Origin: Candidatus Litorirhabdus singularis
GTDB taxonomy: Bacteria; Pseudomonadota; Gammaproteobacteria; Pseudomonadales; Halieaceae
Direction: 5' to 3'
Assembly: GCF_026262625.1 (NCBI RefSeq)
Contig: NZ_SHNN01000004.1
Span: forward strand, 62,001-126,000
Length of the DNA: 64,000 bases
A program made the position numbers and the translations under genes. Position 1 is the stretch's first letter. The number at the start of each line of letters is the position of its first letter. The notes under the pieces were generated by a model that was not told where the DNA came from, ran no database searches, and saw only the letters and a list, made by a program, of their open reading frames with translations. This document shows positions 47,164 to 55,347 of this stretch, piece by piece.

Positions 47164-48510
47164 TCACACGTCGGAAACTAGAGCTATAAAATCTGATAAT
47201 GGTTGTTCTGCATTGTCAAAGAGGACACGGAAGTCGGACTCAGTGCTTTTAAACTCGGCTTCAATTCTTCGAAGTTTCTTCTTAGTGAAATAGTTAGTAG
47301 CAAACTTAGACCCTAAGGCGTCACTCAATAAGCTCTCTGAAGTCTTTAATCCTTTGATACAGGAGCTATGCAATTCTCTGAGCCTCTCAATATCCTCGCA
47401 GTAACTAACATCTTTCCCTGAAAGAATTGAAAGTGCGACCCGTACGGCAATACCTTTCCCCGTTTGCCTAAAGTTTTGGTCTGCGGCCAAAATTCCAAAA
47501 AAACGCCTTCCGAAGGCTGCCTGCTGGCCCTGGCTAGCTACAGTAATGAATTTGACGAATTCCACCGGAACGCAGGATATGGGACTCAAATTGGTAGTCA
47601 GATCGCAGGTGATCTGGAACCGTACTGTGCTGTCGCCGCTGGAGAATCCATCGATCGTGGTAAATTTTTGAGCGTTTACAGCGCTTGAGAGCTCCGCGAA
47701 GGCGTCTCTCGCCCTGCTGTGTGTAAGATTAGGTTCTCTAAGTAAGTATCGCAACGTTGACGTCTTTAGCACATACCGATGCTGCGCGATACGGTGCGAC
47801 TTTTGTACGGTAACAATCACACACAGCAGAATACGCAGCTTAATCGATGAGCGTTTCAACCCGGGATATGCGATGAGAGAAATCGGCACTGGTACGCTAC
47901 GCCCCAGTTCTTTTGTCGCCCTCTGCAGAAAATTTGCCTCGATTATTGATGGTGGGCCCTCCGTTTCAACCAAGGCACGTTCTGCTTCTTCAATGGGATA
48001 TCTGGCTTCAACAGTGGCGGGAGGTTCAGCAATGGACTTAGATATAGATTCGGACTTTCTATCTAGGTGAGTGCCTTCCATGAAGTCTGGCTGCCACTCG
48101 CAATTCCCACGTAGTTTTGTGAGAACTGGCTTCGCGTCTGATTTCCAGGCTCTCTGAAGGTACTCCTTGTTCAGTATTTCCCAACTTCTTCCGGGACCTA
48201 GGCGACGACATTCGTCATATGCTGCCAGAATAAGGCGCTTCTCTGCAGCCTCTATAACGCTATTCTTTGTGCCAAATGGGAATTTGGCGAGTACCACTTT
48301 GTGCCATCCAGACGTTGCCATTTCCTCGCCGAAGCATAGAACGGTATTGGCTATAACTCGATTTAATTCCGAAGATCCAGAAATGTAAGCTACATTTTCG
48401 CCAGAAGATTTACCAATATAGGAGATGGTCTTAGATCCATTTACAGAGAAATATACCTCGTAGATATGAGGAAAAAGCGGCTCAAAGATTTCGTCTCTGA
48501 TAATTGGCAT
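47164..48510 (-). CDS. Protein with GIY-YIG-nuclease-like N-terminus, unknown C-terminal domain
   Basis: 448 residues. The first 120 match the GIY-YIG nuclease pattern with H-I-Y for G-I-Y: H-I-Y-E-V-Y-F (residues 15-21), S-Y-I-G-K-S (31-36), an Arg near 51, an E-A-A-E-K-R-L-I helix near 88 and W-E-I-L-N-K near 110. These are the expected catalytic Tyr, Tyr, Arg, Glu and Asn positions. Residues 190-370 look like a winged-helix or initiator-like DNA-binding region, not identified further. It is divergent from a small XRE regulator with a shared palindrome. A defence nuclease or an element-maintenance factor are both possible. Confidence 0.5.
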   Translation of the reverse strand: MPIIRDEIFEPLFPHIYEVYFSVNGSKTISYIGKSSGENVAYISGSSELNRVIANTVLCFGEEMATSGWHKVVLAKFPFGTKNSVIEAAEKRLILAAYDECRRLGPGRSWEILNKEYLQRAWKSDAKPVLTKLRGNCEWQPDFMEGTHLDRKSESISKSIAEPPATVEARYPIEEAERALVETEGPPSIIEANFLQRATKELGRSVPVPISLIAYPGLKRSSIKLRILLCVIVTVQKSHRIAQHRYVLKTSTLRYLLREPNLTHSRARDAFAELSSAVNAQKFTTIDGFSSGDSTVRFQITCDLTTNLSPISCVPVEFVKFITVASQGQQAAFGRRFFGILAADQNFRQTGKGIAVRVALSILSGKDVSYCEDIERLRELHSSCIKGLKTSESLLSDALGSKFATNYFTKKKLRRIEAEFKSTESDFRVLFDNAEQPLSDFIALVSDV

Positions 48511-48584
48511 GCCGGTAGTGTCTCCAACAAGATCTAGCCTGACTCTCTATTTAGGTGGCCCATCTTTTTCTATTTCAGAAAAAT

Positions 48585-48615
48585 GAGCATTATAGCCCGT
48601 GGTGTTATAACGCTC
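48585..48615. promoter_or_regulatory. Palindromic operator between the GIY-YIG-like gene and the XRE regulator
   Basis: GAGCATTATA (48585-48594) and TATAACGCTC (48606-48615) form an inverted repeat with one mismatch and an 11-nt centre. Its location 40 bp before the XRE start and 75 bp before the divergent gene suggests joint control by the XRE protein. Confidence 0.6.
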
Positions 48616-48655
48616 AATTGCGGATATTCCTGATTTTTAACAGGAGGCCGTTTTT

Positions 48656-48865
48656 GTGGAAACCTATCTTAGAGTGATCGGACAAAATGTTAGGTCTACT
48701 AGAAAAGCGCAGGGTGTATCACAGGAGGCTCTGGCGGACATGGCGGGTATTGACCGTAGTCACATGGGTTTTATAGAGCGGGGTAAAAAAGACATTCGAA
48801 TTAGCACGCTGGTTAAGGTAGCCGGAGCGCTTAATGTCGATCCAGCAAAGTTGTTCGAGTGCTAG
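48656..48865 (+). CDS. Small XRE-family HTH regulator
   Basis: 69 residues from GTG 48656, preceded by AGGAGG at 48641-48646. A nearly bare lambda-repressor-type HTH: S-Q-E-A-L-A-D-M-A-G-I-D-R-S-H-M-G-F-I-E-R-G. Size and form are like restriction-modification controller proteins. It probably binds the adjacent palindrome and controls the divergent GIY-YIG-like gene (inference). Convergent with cap3. Confidence 0.82.
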   Translation: METYLRVIGQNVRSTRKAQGVSQEALADMAGIDRSHMGFIERGKKDIRISTLVKVAGALNVDPAKLFEC

Positions 48866-48877
48866 CCACCATAAAAG

Positions 48878-49357
48878 TTAAGGTTCAGTGATATTGCCCA
48901 CCTTTTCTATCGCTGGCTTCTGGACGCTTCCATGTGCGTAAAAAATTTCCGCGCTCTCTGTTCCTTGAATAATGAGAATCATCGCCCTGGGGGGAAGTTG
49001 AGATAGCCACTCGTTCCTATCTAGGGGGGAAGGTGAGGGAATGGGCTCCGGGTGAGTGTGCCACTCACCCAAATACGTAATCTCGCCTCCTGACTTTTCC
49101 CACCATTGGTCAGCAATTTTTTGATGATGACCTGCTGCTCGCGAGAAACTGTATTTCGTTGCTATGTCATGTTTGCCCGGGTAGGTGGCAGCCACGATCT
49201 CTATATGTGATCCTCGATACCGTCCTAATAATACTCCCCCCGCTTCATTCTGGTCTTGTCTTTGTGCATAGCTGTCGATGCTACTTCTCACGGCACCAGA
49301 GATTAGAAGAAGCCCACCATTGGTTAGGTGTGCCACTAGGTCTGGCAGCATGGACAT
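48878..49357 (-). CDS. cap3: CBASS Cap3: JAB/MPN isopeptidase
   Basis: 159 residues. A complete JAMM metalloprotease site is visible: Glu in E-A-G-G-V-L-L-G (residues 38-45) and H-T-H-P-E-P-I-P-S-P-S-P-L-D (H-x-H-x7-S-x2-D). In type II CBASS, Cap3 cuts the bond that Cap2 makes between the CD-NTase C-terminus and its targets, resetting the system. It overlaps cap2 by 22 nt and is the last gene of the operon. Confidence 0.9.
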   Translation of the reverse strand: MSMLPDLVAHLTNGGLLLISGAVRSSIDSYAQRQDQNEAGGVLLGRYRGSHIEIVAATYPGKHDIATKYSFSRAAGHHQKIADQWWEKSGGEITYLGEWHTHPEPIPSPSPLDRNEWLSQLPPRAMILIIQGTESAEIFYAHGSVQKPAIEKVGNITEP

Positions 49358-51108
49358 TCCTTCAGGGGCTTGAGGTCAGCACTCTTTGTGTCGCAGGCTC
49401 TTGGATCGAGGGAAATATGCCTGAAGCGAGGGGCCGGTGAATTGTTAATCCAGTCAAGACTTTGAGCTTGAGCTAGGCCCGCCGCAGTTACCGATGCTTG
49501 CGTAGGAAATGGTAGAAAGCCTCCGATCCCGCAGGGCCTAGGTTGCCATGAAGGAATTTCTACTCCGTTTTTAAATAGCTGAAATCTTTCCCCAATTTTC
49601 CCTGTCGAGTCTCTAGTTTTTAGGCATGCATAACATGCAAGACCACTGCCTGGTTGATCGAGTAATGTTCTCGCCGCGAGACCACCCGCGTCAATCCAGC
49701 CATAGAGAACAGGTACCATGTATTCACTACGATGAGCCTCGTGGCAGAGTGACGTGGAAAAGGTAATTTCTCCAGTTGTGTCCACCACCAGGTCGTATTG
49801 TTTCGCGAAAGCCTCATACTCGCAGGGATCAACCTTGCTTGGAATCGCATGCACGCAGCCTCCCACAGGGGGGTTGTCATTCAGTTCGGTTGCTAGGGCA
49901 GTGGCCTTGTTCTGACCAAGGTATCTACTAGACAATAGATGCCGACCGAGATTTTCTGGATGAAGTTCATCTGCATCATACAGTGCGAGCGAACCACCAC
50001 CCGTTCCGGCGCCGGCATGTTGAAGTAGCGAAGCTACATATCCGCCCAGTGTGCCACAACCGATCACGGCAATGTTTATTGTGGAAAGGTTTCGCTCGTA
50101 AACCAAATTTCTTGTGTAGACTGTGCTGGCTCGAACGTCCCTGACATTTAGTCGTTGAAATGTATCAGCGGACTCGTACTTCTGGAGGCTAGATAACAGT
50201 GAGACTTTTCGATGAAGTGGGACATCAAGCTTTTTCTGTCGTCCACGTCTACCAGGTCGGGTGCGTTTGAACTTTTCGCGTATCACTCTCCGGCTTCTAT
50301 TTGATCTAAATGAAAGTAAGCCACCAAGAAACATGCCTTGAAGCTGAAAAATGAAGAAACAAGAGCTGCTAGTCGCTATATGTTCGAACGCCTGAGTGAC
50401 CAGCCTCTGATAAGAAGCCTGATGGCCAGAAGCCTTTAGCCAGGCCGCGACATGAGTGAACTGCGTTGGCGGCCAATCTTTATCGGGTATTTCAATATCG
50501 GTTGGTAGCGAAACTATGACTGCGTGCCCCGTTCCTATCTGCTCGGCGTTCTGCCTTTTTCTTCTCCAATCTCGAGTTCCTGTGGCGTCATCAGCCACGA
50601 TAATTTCGCCAAGCTTTGTTCCAGCAGGATCAAGATAGTGAAAATACTCGTATACAATGTTTTTAGAGGATTCAGCCGCTAAATAAACAAGTTCCTCATT
50701 ATTTTGTTGCCAATAGGCTGGCAGTTCTCTTCTAAATTCCTGCTGTAAAAGTTCTGGCTTGGTCGCGTACTGATCCAGTAAATGATGTAATGATGCCAAT
50801 ACGAGCGTGATGTTACCCACAGGGTCGTATCTGTCGAACTCGGCCCCCTGATCATCCAGGTAGCATAGATGCTTGTCGGCAAATACGTGGGGTAAGCGAG
50901 TGGGAAGCGAATCGGGCTTTGAAAGCAGAATTACGTCGGGTTTCCGAACAAAAAACGGGTCGAAAATTTCTATTTGGATCGGAAAATCTAAGTCAGACTT
51001 ACTAAGTACTCCGCCGTAAATGTGTTTAGAGATAGAAGCTGAGCGCCTGAAACCATTGGCAGCAAGCACAAAGTGGATGCTTTGAAGGCAGACCGTCTCG
51101 TCACTCAT
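49336..51108 (-). CDS. cap2: CBASS Cap2: fused E2-E1 conjugation enzyme
   Basis: 590 residues. The N-terminal E2-like domain has a candidate catalytic Cys in A-D-K-H-L-C-Y-L-D-D near residue 82. The C-terminal half is a ThiF/E1 adenylation domain with N-I-A-V-I-G-C-G-T-L-G-G near residue 347 and Y-D-A-D-E-L-H-P-E-N; Cys pairs near the C-terminus (A-C-Y-A-C, C-P-C-C) complete it. Cap2 ligates the CD-NTase to partners and primes it for signalling. Its start overlaps the CD-NTase stop by one base. Confidence 0.9.
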   Translation of the reverse strand: MSDETVCLQSIHFVLAANGFRRSASISKHIYGGVLSKSDLDFPIQIEIFDPFFVRKPDVILLSKPDSLPTRLPHVFADKHLCYLDDQGAEFDRYDPVGNITLVLASLHHLLDQYATKPELLQQEFRRELPAYWQQNNEELVYLAAESSKNIVYEYFHYLDPAGTKLGEIIVADDATGTRDWRRKRQNAEQIGTGHAVIVSLPTDIEIPDKDWPPTQFTHVAAWLKASGHQASYQRLVTQAFEHIATSSSCFFIFQLQGMFLGGLLSFRSNRSRRVIREKFKRTRPGRRGRQKKLDVPLHRKVSLLSSLQKYESADTFQRLNVRDVRASTVYTRNLVYERNLSTINIAVIGCGTLGGYVASLLQHAGAGTGGGSLALYDADELHPENLGRHLLSSRYLGQNKATALATELNDNPPVGGCVHAIPSKVDPCEYEAFAKQYDLVVDTTGEITFSTSLCHEAHRSEYMVPVLYGWIDAGGLAARTLLDQPGSGLACYACLKTRDSTGKIGERFQLFKNGVEIPSWQPRPCGIGGFLPFPTQASVTAAGLAQAQSLDWINNSPAPRFRHISLDPRACDTKSADLKPLKECPCCQT

Positions 51109-52307
51109 CAGCCAGATCTGTGTCCAGAACGCATGGTGCCGATTTCCGGTTCAGGCTGTGCATCGATAGGTGTTGATGTGACGACCGCTGCTGCAATCGC
51201 CCCCGCCAAAGAGACCCAATCTGGTCGCCGCGGAAAACGATCACCCCAGTATAGCCTGAAAATATCCACGACCTGGATTGGAGAGCTTGCTTGCTGAAGT
51301 GCACCCACCACATCAGTTGATAGTTGATTAGCGGCCCGAATAATTTCCGCGATTTGTTCGGGTGACACGTTGCGGGGAAATATGATTTCCTTTTCCGAGA
51401 CGGGGTTGCGAACATCCACTGAGAGCTTCTCGGGCAGTGCTTTCACAACCTGAAGCAAAGCGTCGCTATCGGAGTAAAACTCTCTGTCAGAGTCTCTAAA
51501 GACTTCCCAAGTGCAGATCATCAGCGCTATTGAAGTCGGTCCACCACTAGGCCATGTATTGTCGCGCCAGGCTTTCAGGTAGCGACAGACGTTGGTAAGG
51601 CGCTCGCCAAACACGATCTGTTCATTCTCAAACCAGGCTTGAATCTGGATGGGATCGCTTTCCACCCAGTGCCCTGTGTCCCTGAGAGCGAGGTACACCT
51701 TTTCTCCGGCCAGCATTCGCCGAAGGCTAAGGTCATCCGATTCATTCAAAACGGACCTTTTCAGTGTAGAGCGGCCGGCGGCTTTCTGGAGGTCATCAAA
51801 CTTCTCTACAGGTATGGCATAGAGAGGGACATCGATATGGATGTCATGCGATATCTCCAGTCGTGCGCATGTGTTCTTTTCTATGAAGCGCCACCCCTGC
51901 TCACGGGCGAGTTCTTTCAGGGCTTCGTCAACAATACTAAAAAATATTTCTTTATTGACGATAGGTCTATCTCGCATGGCCTCTAGGGGGAGGTAAACAC
52001 CGTCGTCAAGATCTAGTTGCTGCGGTGGAATTTGAGCTGGTACATTTTGGGTTCCATAGGCAAAGGAGCCCTGAGGCCAGAACCTGGGCTCAATATTCTG
52101 GAATACCTGCCTATCTGTCTCCTCCATTCGGCACAAGTATTCATCGTTTGATTTTGCTCGGGTAAATGCGGATTTCAGTGTATTCCTTACTTTGGTCCTC
52201 GCGTCTTTCATAAGCGCGAGCTGGCTATCATCAACATCTAGTTCATTGATAAATCTATCGCTCTGAAAGCGCTTGACCAACAAATCACTAACGTCATACT
52301 TCGGCAT
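51108..52307 (-). CDS. dncV: CBASS DncV-like CD-NTase (cyclic dinucleotide synthase)
   Basis: 399 residues. Nucleotidyltransferase core: W-P-Q-G-S-F-A-Y-G-T (residues 77-86), Q-L-D-L-D-D-G-V-Y-L-P with the metal-binding D-x-D, and a third Asp in H-I-D-V-P-L-Y. This closely follows V. cholerae DncV (clade A), which makes 3',3'-cGAMP on phage infection; the product here is inferred from that likeness. The protein ends in ...R-S-G-H-R-S-G, and a terminal Gly is what Cap2 needs for conjugation. Confidence 0.9.
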   Translation of the reverse strand: MPKYDVSDLLVKRFQSDRFINELDVDDSQLALMKDARTKVRNTLKSAFTRAKSNDEYLCRMEETDRQVFQNIEPRFWPQGSFAYGTQNVPAQIPPQQLDLDDGVYLPLEAMRDRPIVNKEIFFSIVDEALKELAREQGWRFIEKNTCARLEISHDIHIDVPLYAIPVEKFDDLQKAAGRSTLKRSVLNESDDLSLRRMLAGEKVYLALRDTGHWVESDPIQIQAWFENEQIVFGERLTNVCRYLKAWRDNTWPSGGPTSIALMICTWEVFRDSDREFYSDSDALLQVVKALPEKLSVDVRNPVSEKEIIFPRNVSPEQIAEIIRAANQLSTDVVGALQQASSPIQVVDIFRLYWGDRFPRRPDWVSLAGAIAAAVVTSTPIDAQPEPEIGTMRSGHRSG

Positions 52308-52319
52308 GCATCTTCTCCT

Positions 52320-53330
52320 TTACGGCTCGTGTGGGCCCGTGATCGGCCGCACGGATGCGGTATGTTGGAATAGTTCGATAATTTCCTTGTCGTTCACGCG
52401 CTGGCCAGCTCTATTCCTGGCATGCCCGCGTAGTATTTCCGCTGCAGCATCAGAGCCGTTATCGAGTGATAGGAGATTGGCTTGCTGCTCGGTGGCTTCG
52501 CTGTCGATGATTTCTAGGCGGCTGTCGAGCAGCATGCGCGCCATATCAAAATGCAGCTGCTCGCCAATAGACATCGACAGACTTATTATGTCCTTACCAA
52601 ATCCCCAGCCTTTATAGCCGAGATCGAGAGGCTTCTCGTGATTGACAGCCAGTCCCTGCCCCATGTTTCCGATACACAACCCTGATATTTGCTCCAACTG
52701 CGCACCACATGCTCTGCGAAGTTCGACTATTCCCATCAGGATTGGGTTGTTTGCGGCTAGCCCGCCGTCAACAAATCTATCTCCTTCGATGGAGTGGATA
52801 GGAAAGTACGTGGGTGCAGCACTGGTGGCCAGCGCGACATCAACCAGTGTTCTCGCGCCATCCTGGTAAAACATCGAATTGTGGGGCGTTTTGAATGCCC
52901 GCATTCGCCCCACTGTGTAGTTGATTGCAGGTATGAGCGCACAGCTGGCTAGATCTTTAACTTTCCGCTCGTCGAAAATATCCTCAAGCGCAGATTTAAG
53001 CGGACCCGCTTGATACTGAGCATTCCTGATTTGCCCCACATCTTTCTTTGAAAGGCCTAGCCGCCAAAATCTCTCGGTTGTGTGGTTGTCTGGAAATGGA
53101 GGGAAGATATTCTTACGATGCTTTTCGAATGTAGCCAAGATAGCCGAAGCGGGGATATGGGCAGCGAGCCCTAGCGCCAGAATGCCGCCAATCGAGGTTC
53201 CACAGATCATGTCGAAGCATGACGCGATAGGCACCTTAAATCGCGATTCGAGTTCGGCGAGAACCTGGGCTGTATACACGCCCCTGGCTCCTCCTCCACT
53301 CAAGGCTAGAACTTGATATTTTTGGTCCAT
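52320..53330 (-). CDS. capV: CBASS effector CapV: patatin-like phospholipase
   Basis: 336 residues from ATG 53330. Patatin motifs: oxyanion hole S-G-G-G-A-R-G-V-Y near residue 10, nucleophile elbow G-T-S-I-G-G near residue 44, and catalytic Asp in D-G-G near residue 190. Activated by the cyclic dinucleotide, CapV degrades membrane phospholipids and kills the infected cell. The frame extends to 53399 (ATGs at 53399 and 53366), but the patatin domain starts right after 53330. First gene of the capV-dncV-cap2-cap3 operon, the V. cholerae order; 12 nt separate it from dncV. Confidence 0.9.
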   Translation of the reverse strand: MDQKYQVLALSGGGARGVYTAQVLAELESRFKVPIASCFDMICGTSIGGILALGLAAHIPASAILATFEKHRKNIFPPFPDNHTTERFWRLGLSKKDVGQIRNAQYQAGPLKSALEDIFDERKVKDLASCALIPAINYTVGRMRAFKTPHNSMFYQDGARTLVDVALATSAAPTYFPIHSIEGDRFVDGGLAANNPILMGIVELRRACGAQLEQISGLCIGNMGQGLAVNHEKPLDLGYKGWGFGKDIISLSMSIGEQLHFDMARMLLDSRLEIIDSEATEQQANLLSLDNGSDAAAEILRGHARNRAGQRVNDKEIIELFQHTASVRPITGPHEP

Positions 53331-53471
53331 TATTTTCCACGCAGCCTCTTTTTGGGCATTCCACATACTACATATGGGGGCTTTCCGTTCATATATCAAC
53401 TATATACAGAAAATTAATGGCTCTTTAGAGTGCGGTTGCAGCACTGACCAGTTCGTGGCCGGTGTTTTTCA

Positions 53472-53510
53472 TTGAACATGGTACTATATGGTAGGTATGA
53501 TACCGTACCA
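53472..53510 (+). promoter_or_regulatory. Promoter with nested palindromes for the KfrA-type gene
   Basis: TTGAAC (53472-53477) and TATGAT (53496-53501) with an 18-bp spacer. Overlapping them are two nested inverted repeats: outer TGGTAC (53479-53484) with GTACCA (53505-53510), inner GGTA-TGA-TACC (53494-53504). This looks like an autoregulatory operator. The divergent CBASS operon begins 142-73 bp to the left. Confidence 0.6.
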
Positions 53511-53535
53511 AACCGTATGCACCGAGAGCCTGAAC

Positions 53536-54150
53536 ATGAGAAATATCTCCAGCGAAAAACGCGAAGCTATCACCCAGGCAGCTGACCGGCTGGTCAGCGA
53601 GGGGAGGGAGCAACCCACGAATGATGACGTTCGTACTGCAATGGGAGGGGGGTCTATTGCAGACATCTCTCCAGTAATGCGTGAATGGCGTGAAAGTCGG
53701 AGCAGCATTTCGGCCAGAGTAGAGATGCCAGATGCGGCCAAAAAGGCCGGTGACAAATTCGTTGGCCAGCTCTGGTTGACACTTAATCAGCTCACGAGCG
53801 GTGCCGTCGAAAATACTCGTCAAGAATGTGAGGAGAGAATAAAGGTGTACGAGGCTGAAAAGGATGAGGCCTTCAGCGAAATTGAACTTCTTGAGAGCAA
53901 AATTTCCTCGCTTGAAGACTCATTGAGCGGTATTCAGCAAAACTTCGATGACGCAAGTGGTGAGGTACGGGATCTTCTCGATAAAGTGAGGTCTCTGGAT
54001 GTGGAGCGCGAAAAAGCAATCACACAGGCTAATGCCGTACGAGAGGCGCTGGAGGATAGCCAGGCCCAGTTGAAAGAAGCCCGTGCCTCGAACTCAAAGC
54101 TCCAGGACAAGTTAATTTCTCTCGTCGAGGATGCGGAAAAGAAAACTTGA
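53536..54150 (+). CDS. KfrA_N-domain DNA-binding coiled-coil protein
   Basis: 204 residues from ATG 53536. Residues 1-110 match the plasmid KfrA N-terminal HTH domain: I-T-Q-A-A-D-R-L-V-S-E-G-R-E-Q-P-T-N-D-D-V-R near residue 12 and I-A-D-I-S-P-V-M-R-E-W-R. The rest is a long coiled coil. KfrA proteins bind palindromes in their own promoters and support plasmid structure or partition. Here it faces the CBASS operon across a short region, so it may also tune that promoter (inference). Confidence 0.75.
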   Translation: MRNISSEKREAITQAADRLVSEGREQPTNDDVRTAMGGGSIADISPVMREWRESRSSISARVEMPDAAKKAGDKFVGQLWLTLNQLTSGAVENTRQECEERIKVYEAEKDEAFSEIELLESKISSLEDSLSGIQQNFDDASGEVRDLLDKVRSLDVEREKAITQANAVREALEDSQAQLKEARASNSKLQDKLISLVEDAEKKT

Positions 54151-54260
54151 AGCGAAGATTCAGCGGGGCGTAGAGTTACTTATGTAAGAAGCCAGACCCT
54201 ACCTGATATCTAGTCAGGCTTCGTCGCCTCATATTTGTGCCAGTACAGCCGTTTGGTAAA

Positions 54261-54293
54261 GCAAGTGAAGCGGCGGTGAAGTCGTTCACTTGC
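54261..54293. terminator. Hairpin between convergent kfrA-like and kinase genes
   Basis: GCAAGTGAA (54261-54269) and TTCACTTGC (54285-54293) form a perfect 9-bp stem with a 15-nt loop, located between two converging genes. T runs are poor on both sides, so it is a weak or bidirectional terminator at best. Confidence 0.4.
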
Positions 54294-54309
54294 ACATCTT
54301 CTTAGCTGT

Positions 54310-55347
54310 CTACGGTAGGTTTCCTAGTACAAAATCCTGTAGTAGCCTTTTTACTCGTTGCTCAGCCATTCTACTGCTTAGCTGCCCAAAACAGAGGGCA
54401 CTAATTCTACGCAGGTTATGCCTGCTCGCGCCCCTCTTCACTTCAATGCTCCAGTCAGAATTGGCATCGGACACCATGGTAATTTGGTGAATTTTCTTAT
54501 TGTGACTGCTACTCCACTGGAAGCCATTCGCCAGCAGTTTTTCATTCCAATTTAGGCGGACTTCCAGCTGCTCTACTGCATGACGAAGGTCCGTGACAGA
54601 TTGAAATCGTTTGTTTGGATCAAGATTCAAACAACGATTAATCAGGGTTCTAATTGGGCGGGTAACAAAGCGCCTGTAGCTTTTCCTATCTGGGTACTTG
54701 CCAGACAGTACGAGTTTCTGCAACTCTGCGGAAGGCACCGGTGGCAGAAAAGCATCTCCATTGACTAAGCGGTACAGTGTGACCCCGCAGGCATAGATTT
54801 CCCCTAGTTCGGAATAAGGATTGCCAATATGCACTTCCGGAGGTACGTGGAGTGTATAAACATAGCCCTTCATTCCGAAGGCGGCTGGATCAACACCCGC
54901 GGGAATTGAAAGTCCAAAATCGGATAGCTTTCCCTCGCCAGTTGTTCCGATAAGAATGTTCGCAGGCTTAATGTCACGGTGAAGTATTGACTGCGAATGA
55001 GAGTATTCCAGCCCTCTGAGTACATCGATCATTATTCGCTTTGCGCGTGAGAGATCTACATAACCACCTTTCGCTTCATCTTCGAGGCTACCTTTCGGCA
55101 AATACTCCATAGCAACATATAGGCGACCATCATCCATTGTTCCGGCTTCTTCGACTTTAACAACATTTGCATGCTCTGCTGCCTTAAGCACCTGGGCCTC
55201 GTGGAAAAAATTCTGGGTGTTTACGACTTTCTCTGGAGGAATTAGCTTTACTGCTCGCTCTGTTTGCAAGCCAGTGTCTATAGCCAACCACACCTCTCCG
55301 AAATACCCCGCGCCCAACCTTTTCTTGAAGTCAAATCCAACTGCCAT
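54310..55347 (-). CDS. Hanks-type Ser/Thr protein kinase with C-terminal extension
   Basis: 345 residues. All kinase motifs are present: G-A-G-Y-F-G-E-V-W (residues 12-20), the Lys in R-A-V-K-L near residue 34, H-R-D-I-K-P-A-N near residue 124, D-F-G near residue 143, and P-P-E in place of A-P-E. The domain ends near 265; the last 80 residues are an unrecognised extension. No membrane helix, so it is cytosolic, unlike PknB-type receptors. It is translationally coupled to the RNase H-fold-like gene upstream (TGATG at 55345-55349), which suggests a two-part system. Confidence 0.88.
   Translation of the reverse strand: MAVGFDFKKRLGAGYFGEVWLAIDTGLQTERAVKLIPPEKVVNTQNFFHEAQVLKAAEHANVVKVEEAGTMDDGRLYVAMEYLPKGSLEDEAKGGYVDLSRAKRIMIDVLRGLEYSHSQSILHRDIKPANILIGTTGEGKLSDFGLSIPAGVDPAAFGMKGYVYTLHVPPEVHIGNPYSELGEIYACGVTLYRLVNGDAFLPPVPSAELQKLVLSGKYPDRKSYRRFVTRPIRTLINRCLNLDPNKRFQSVTDLRHAVEQLEVRLNWNEKLLANGFQWSSSHNKKIHQITMVSDANSDWSIEVKRGASRHNLRRISALCFGQLSSRMAEQRVKRLLQDFVLGNLP

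Noticed and set aside
47100-47165. Seam at 47.1 kb as the left end of a separate recombinase-borne element
   Set aside because: No direct repeat or inverted repeat matching the right end was seen here, whereas the ends at 22475 and 62769 match each other.
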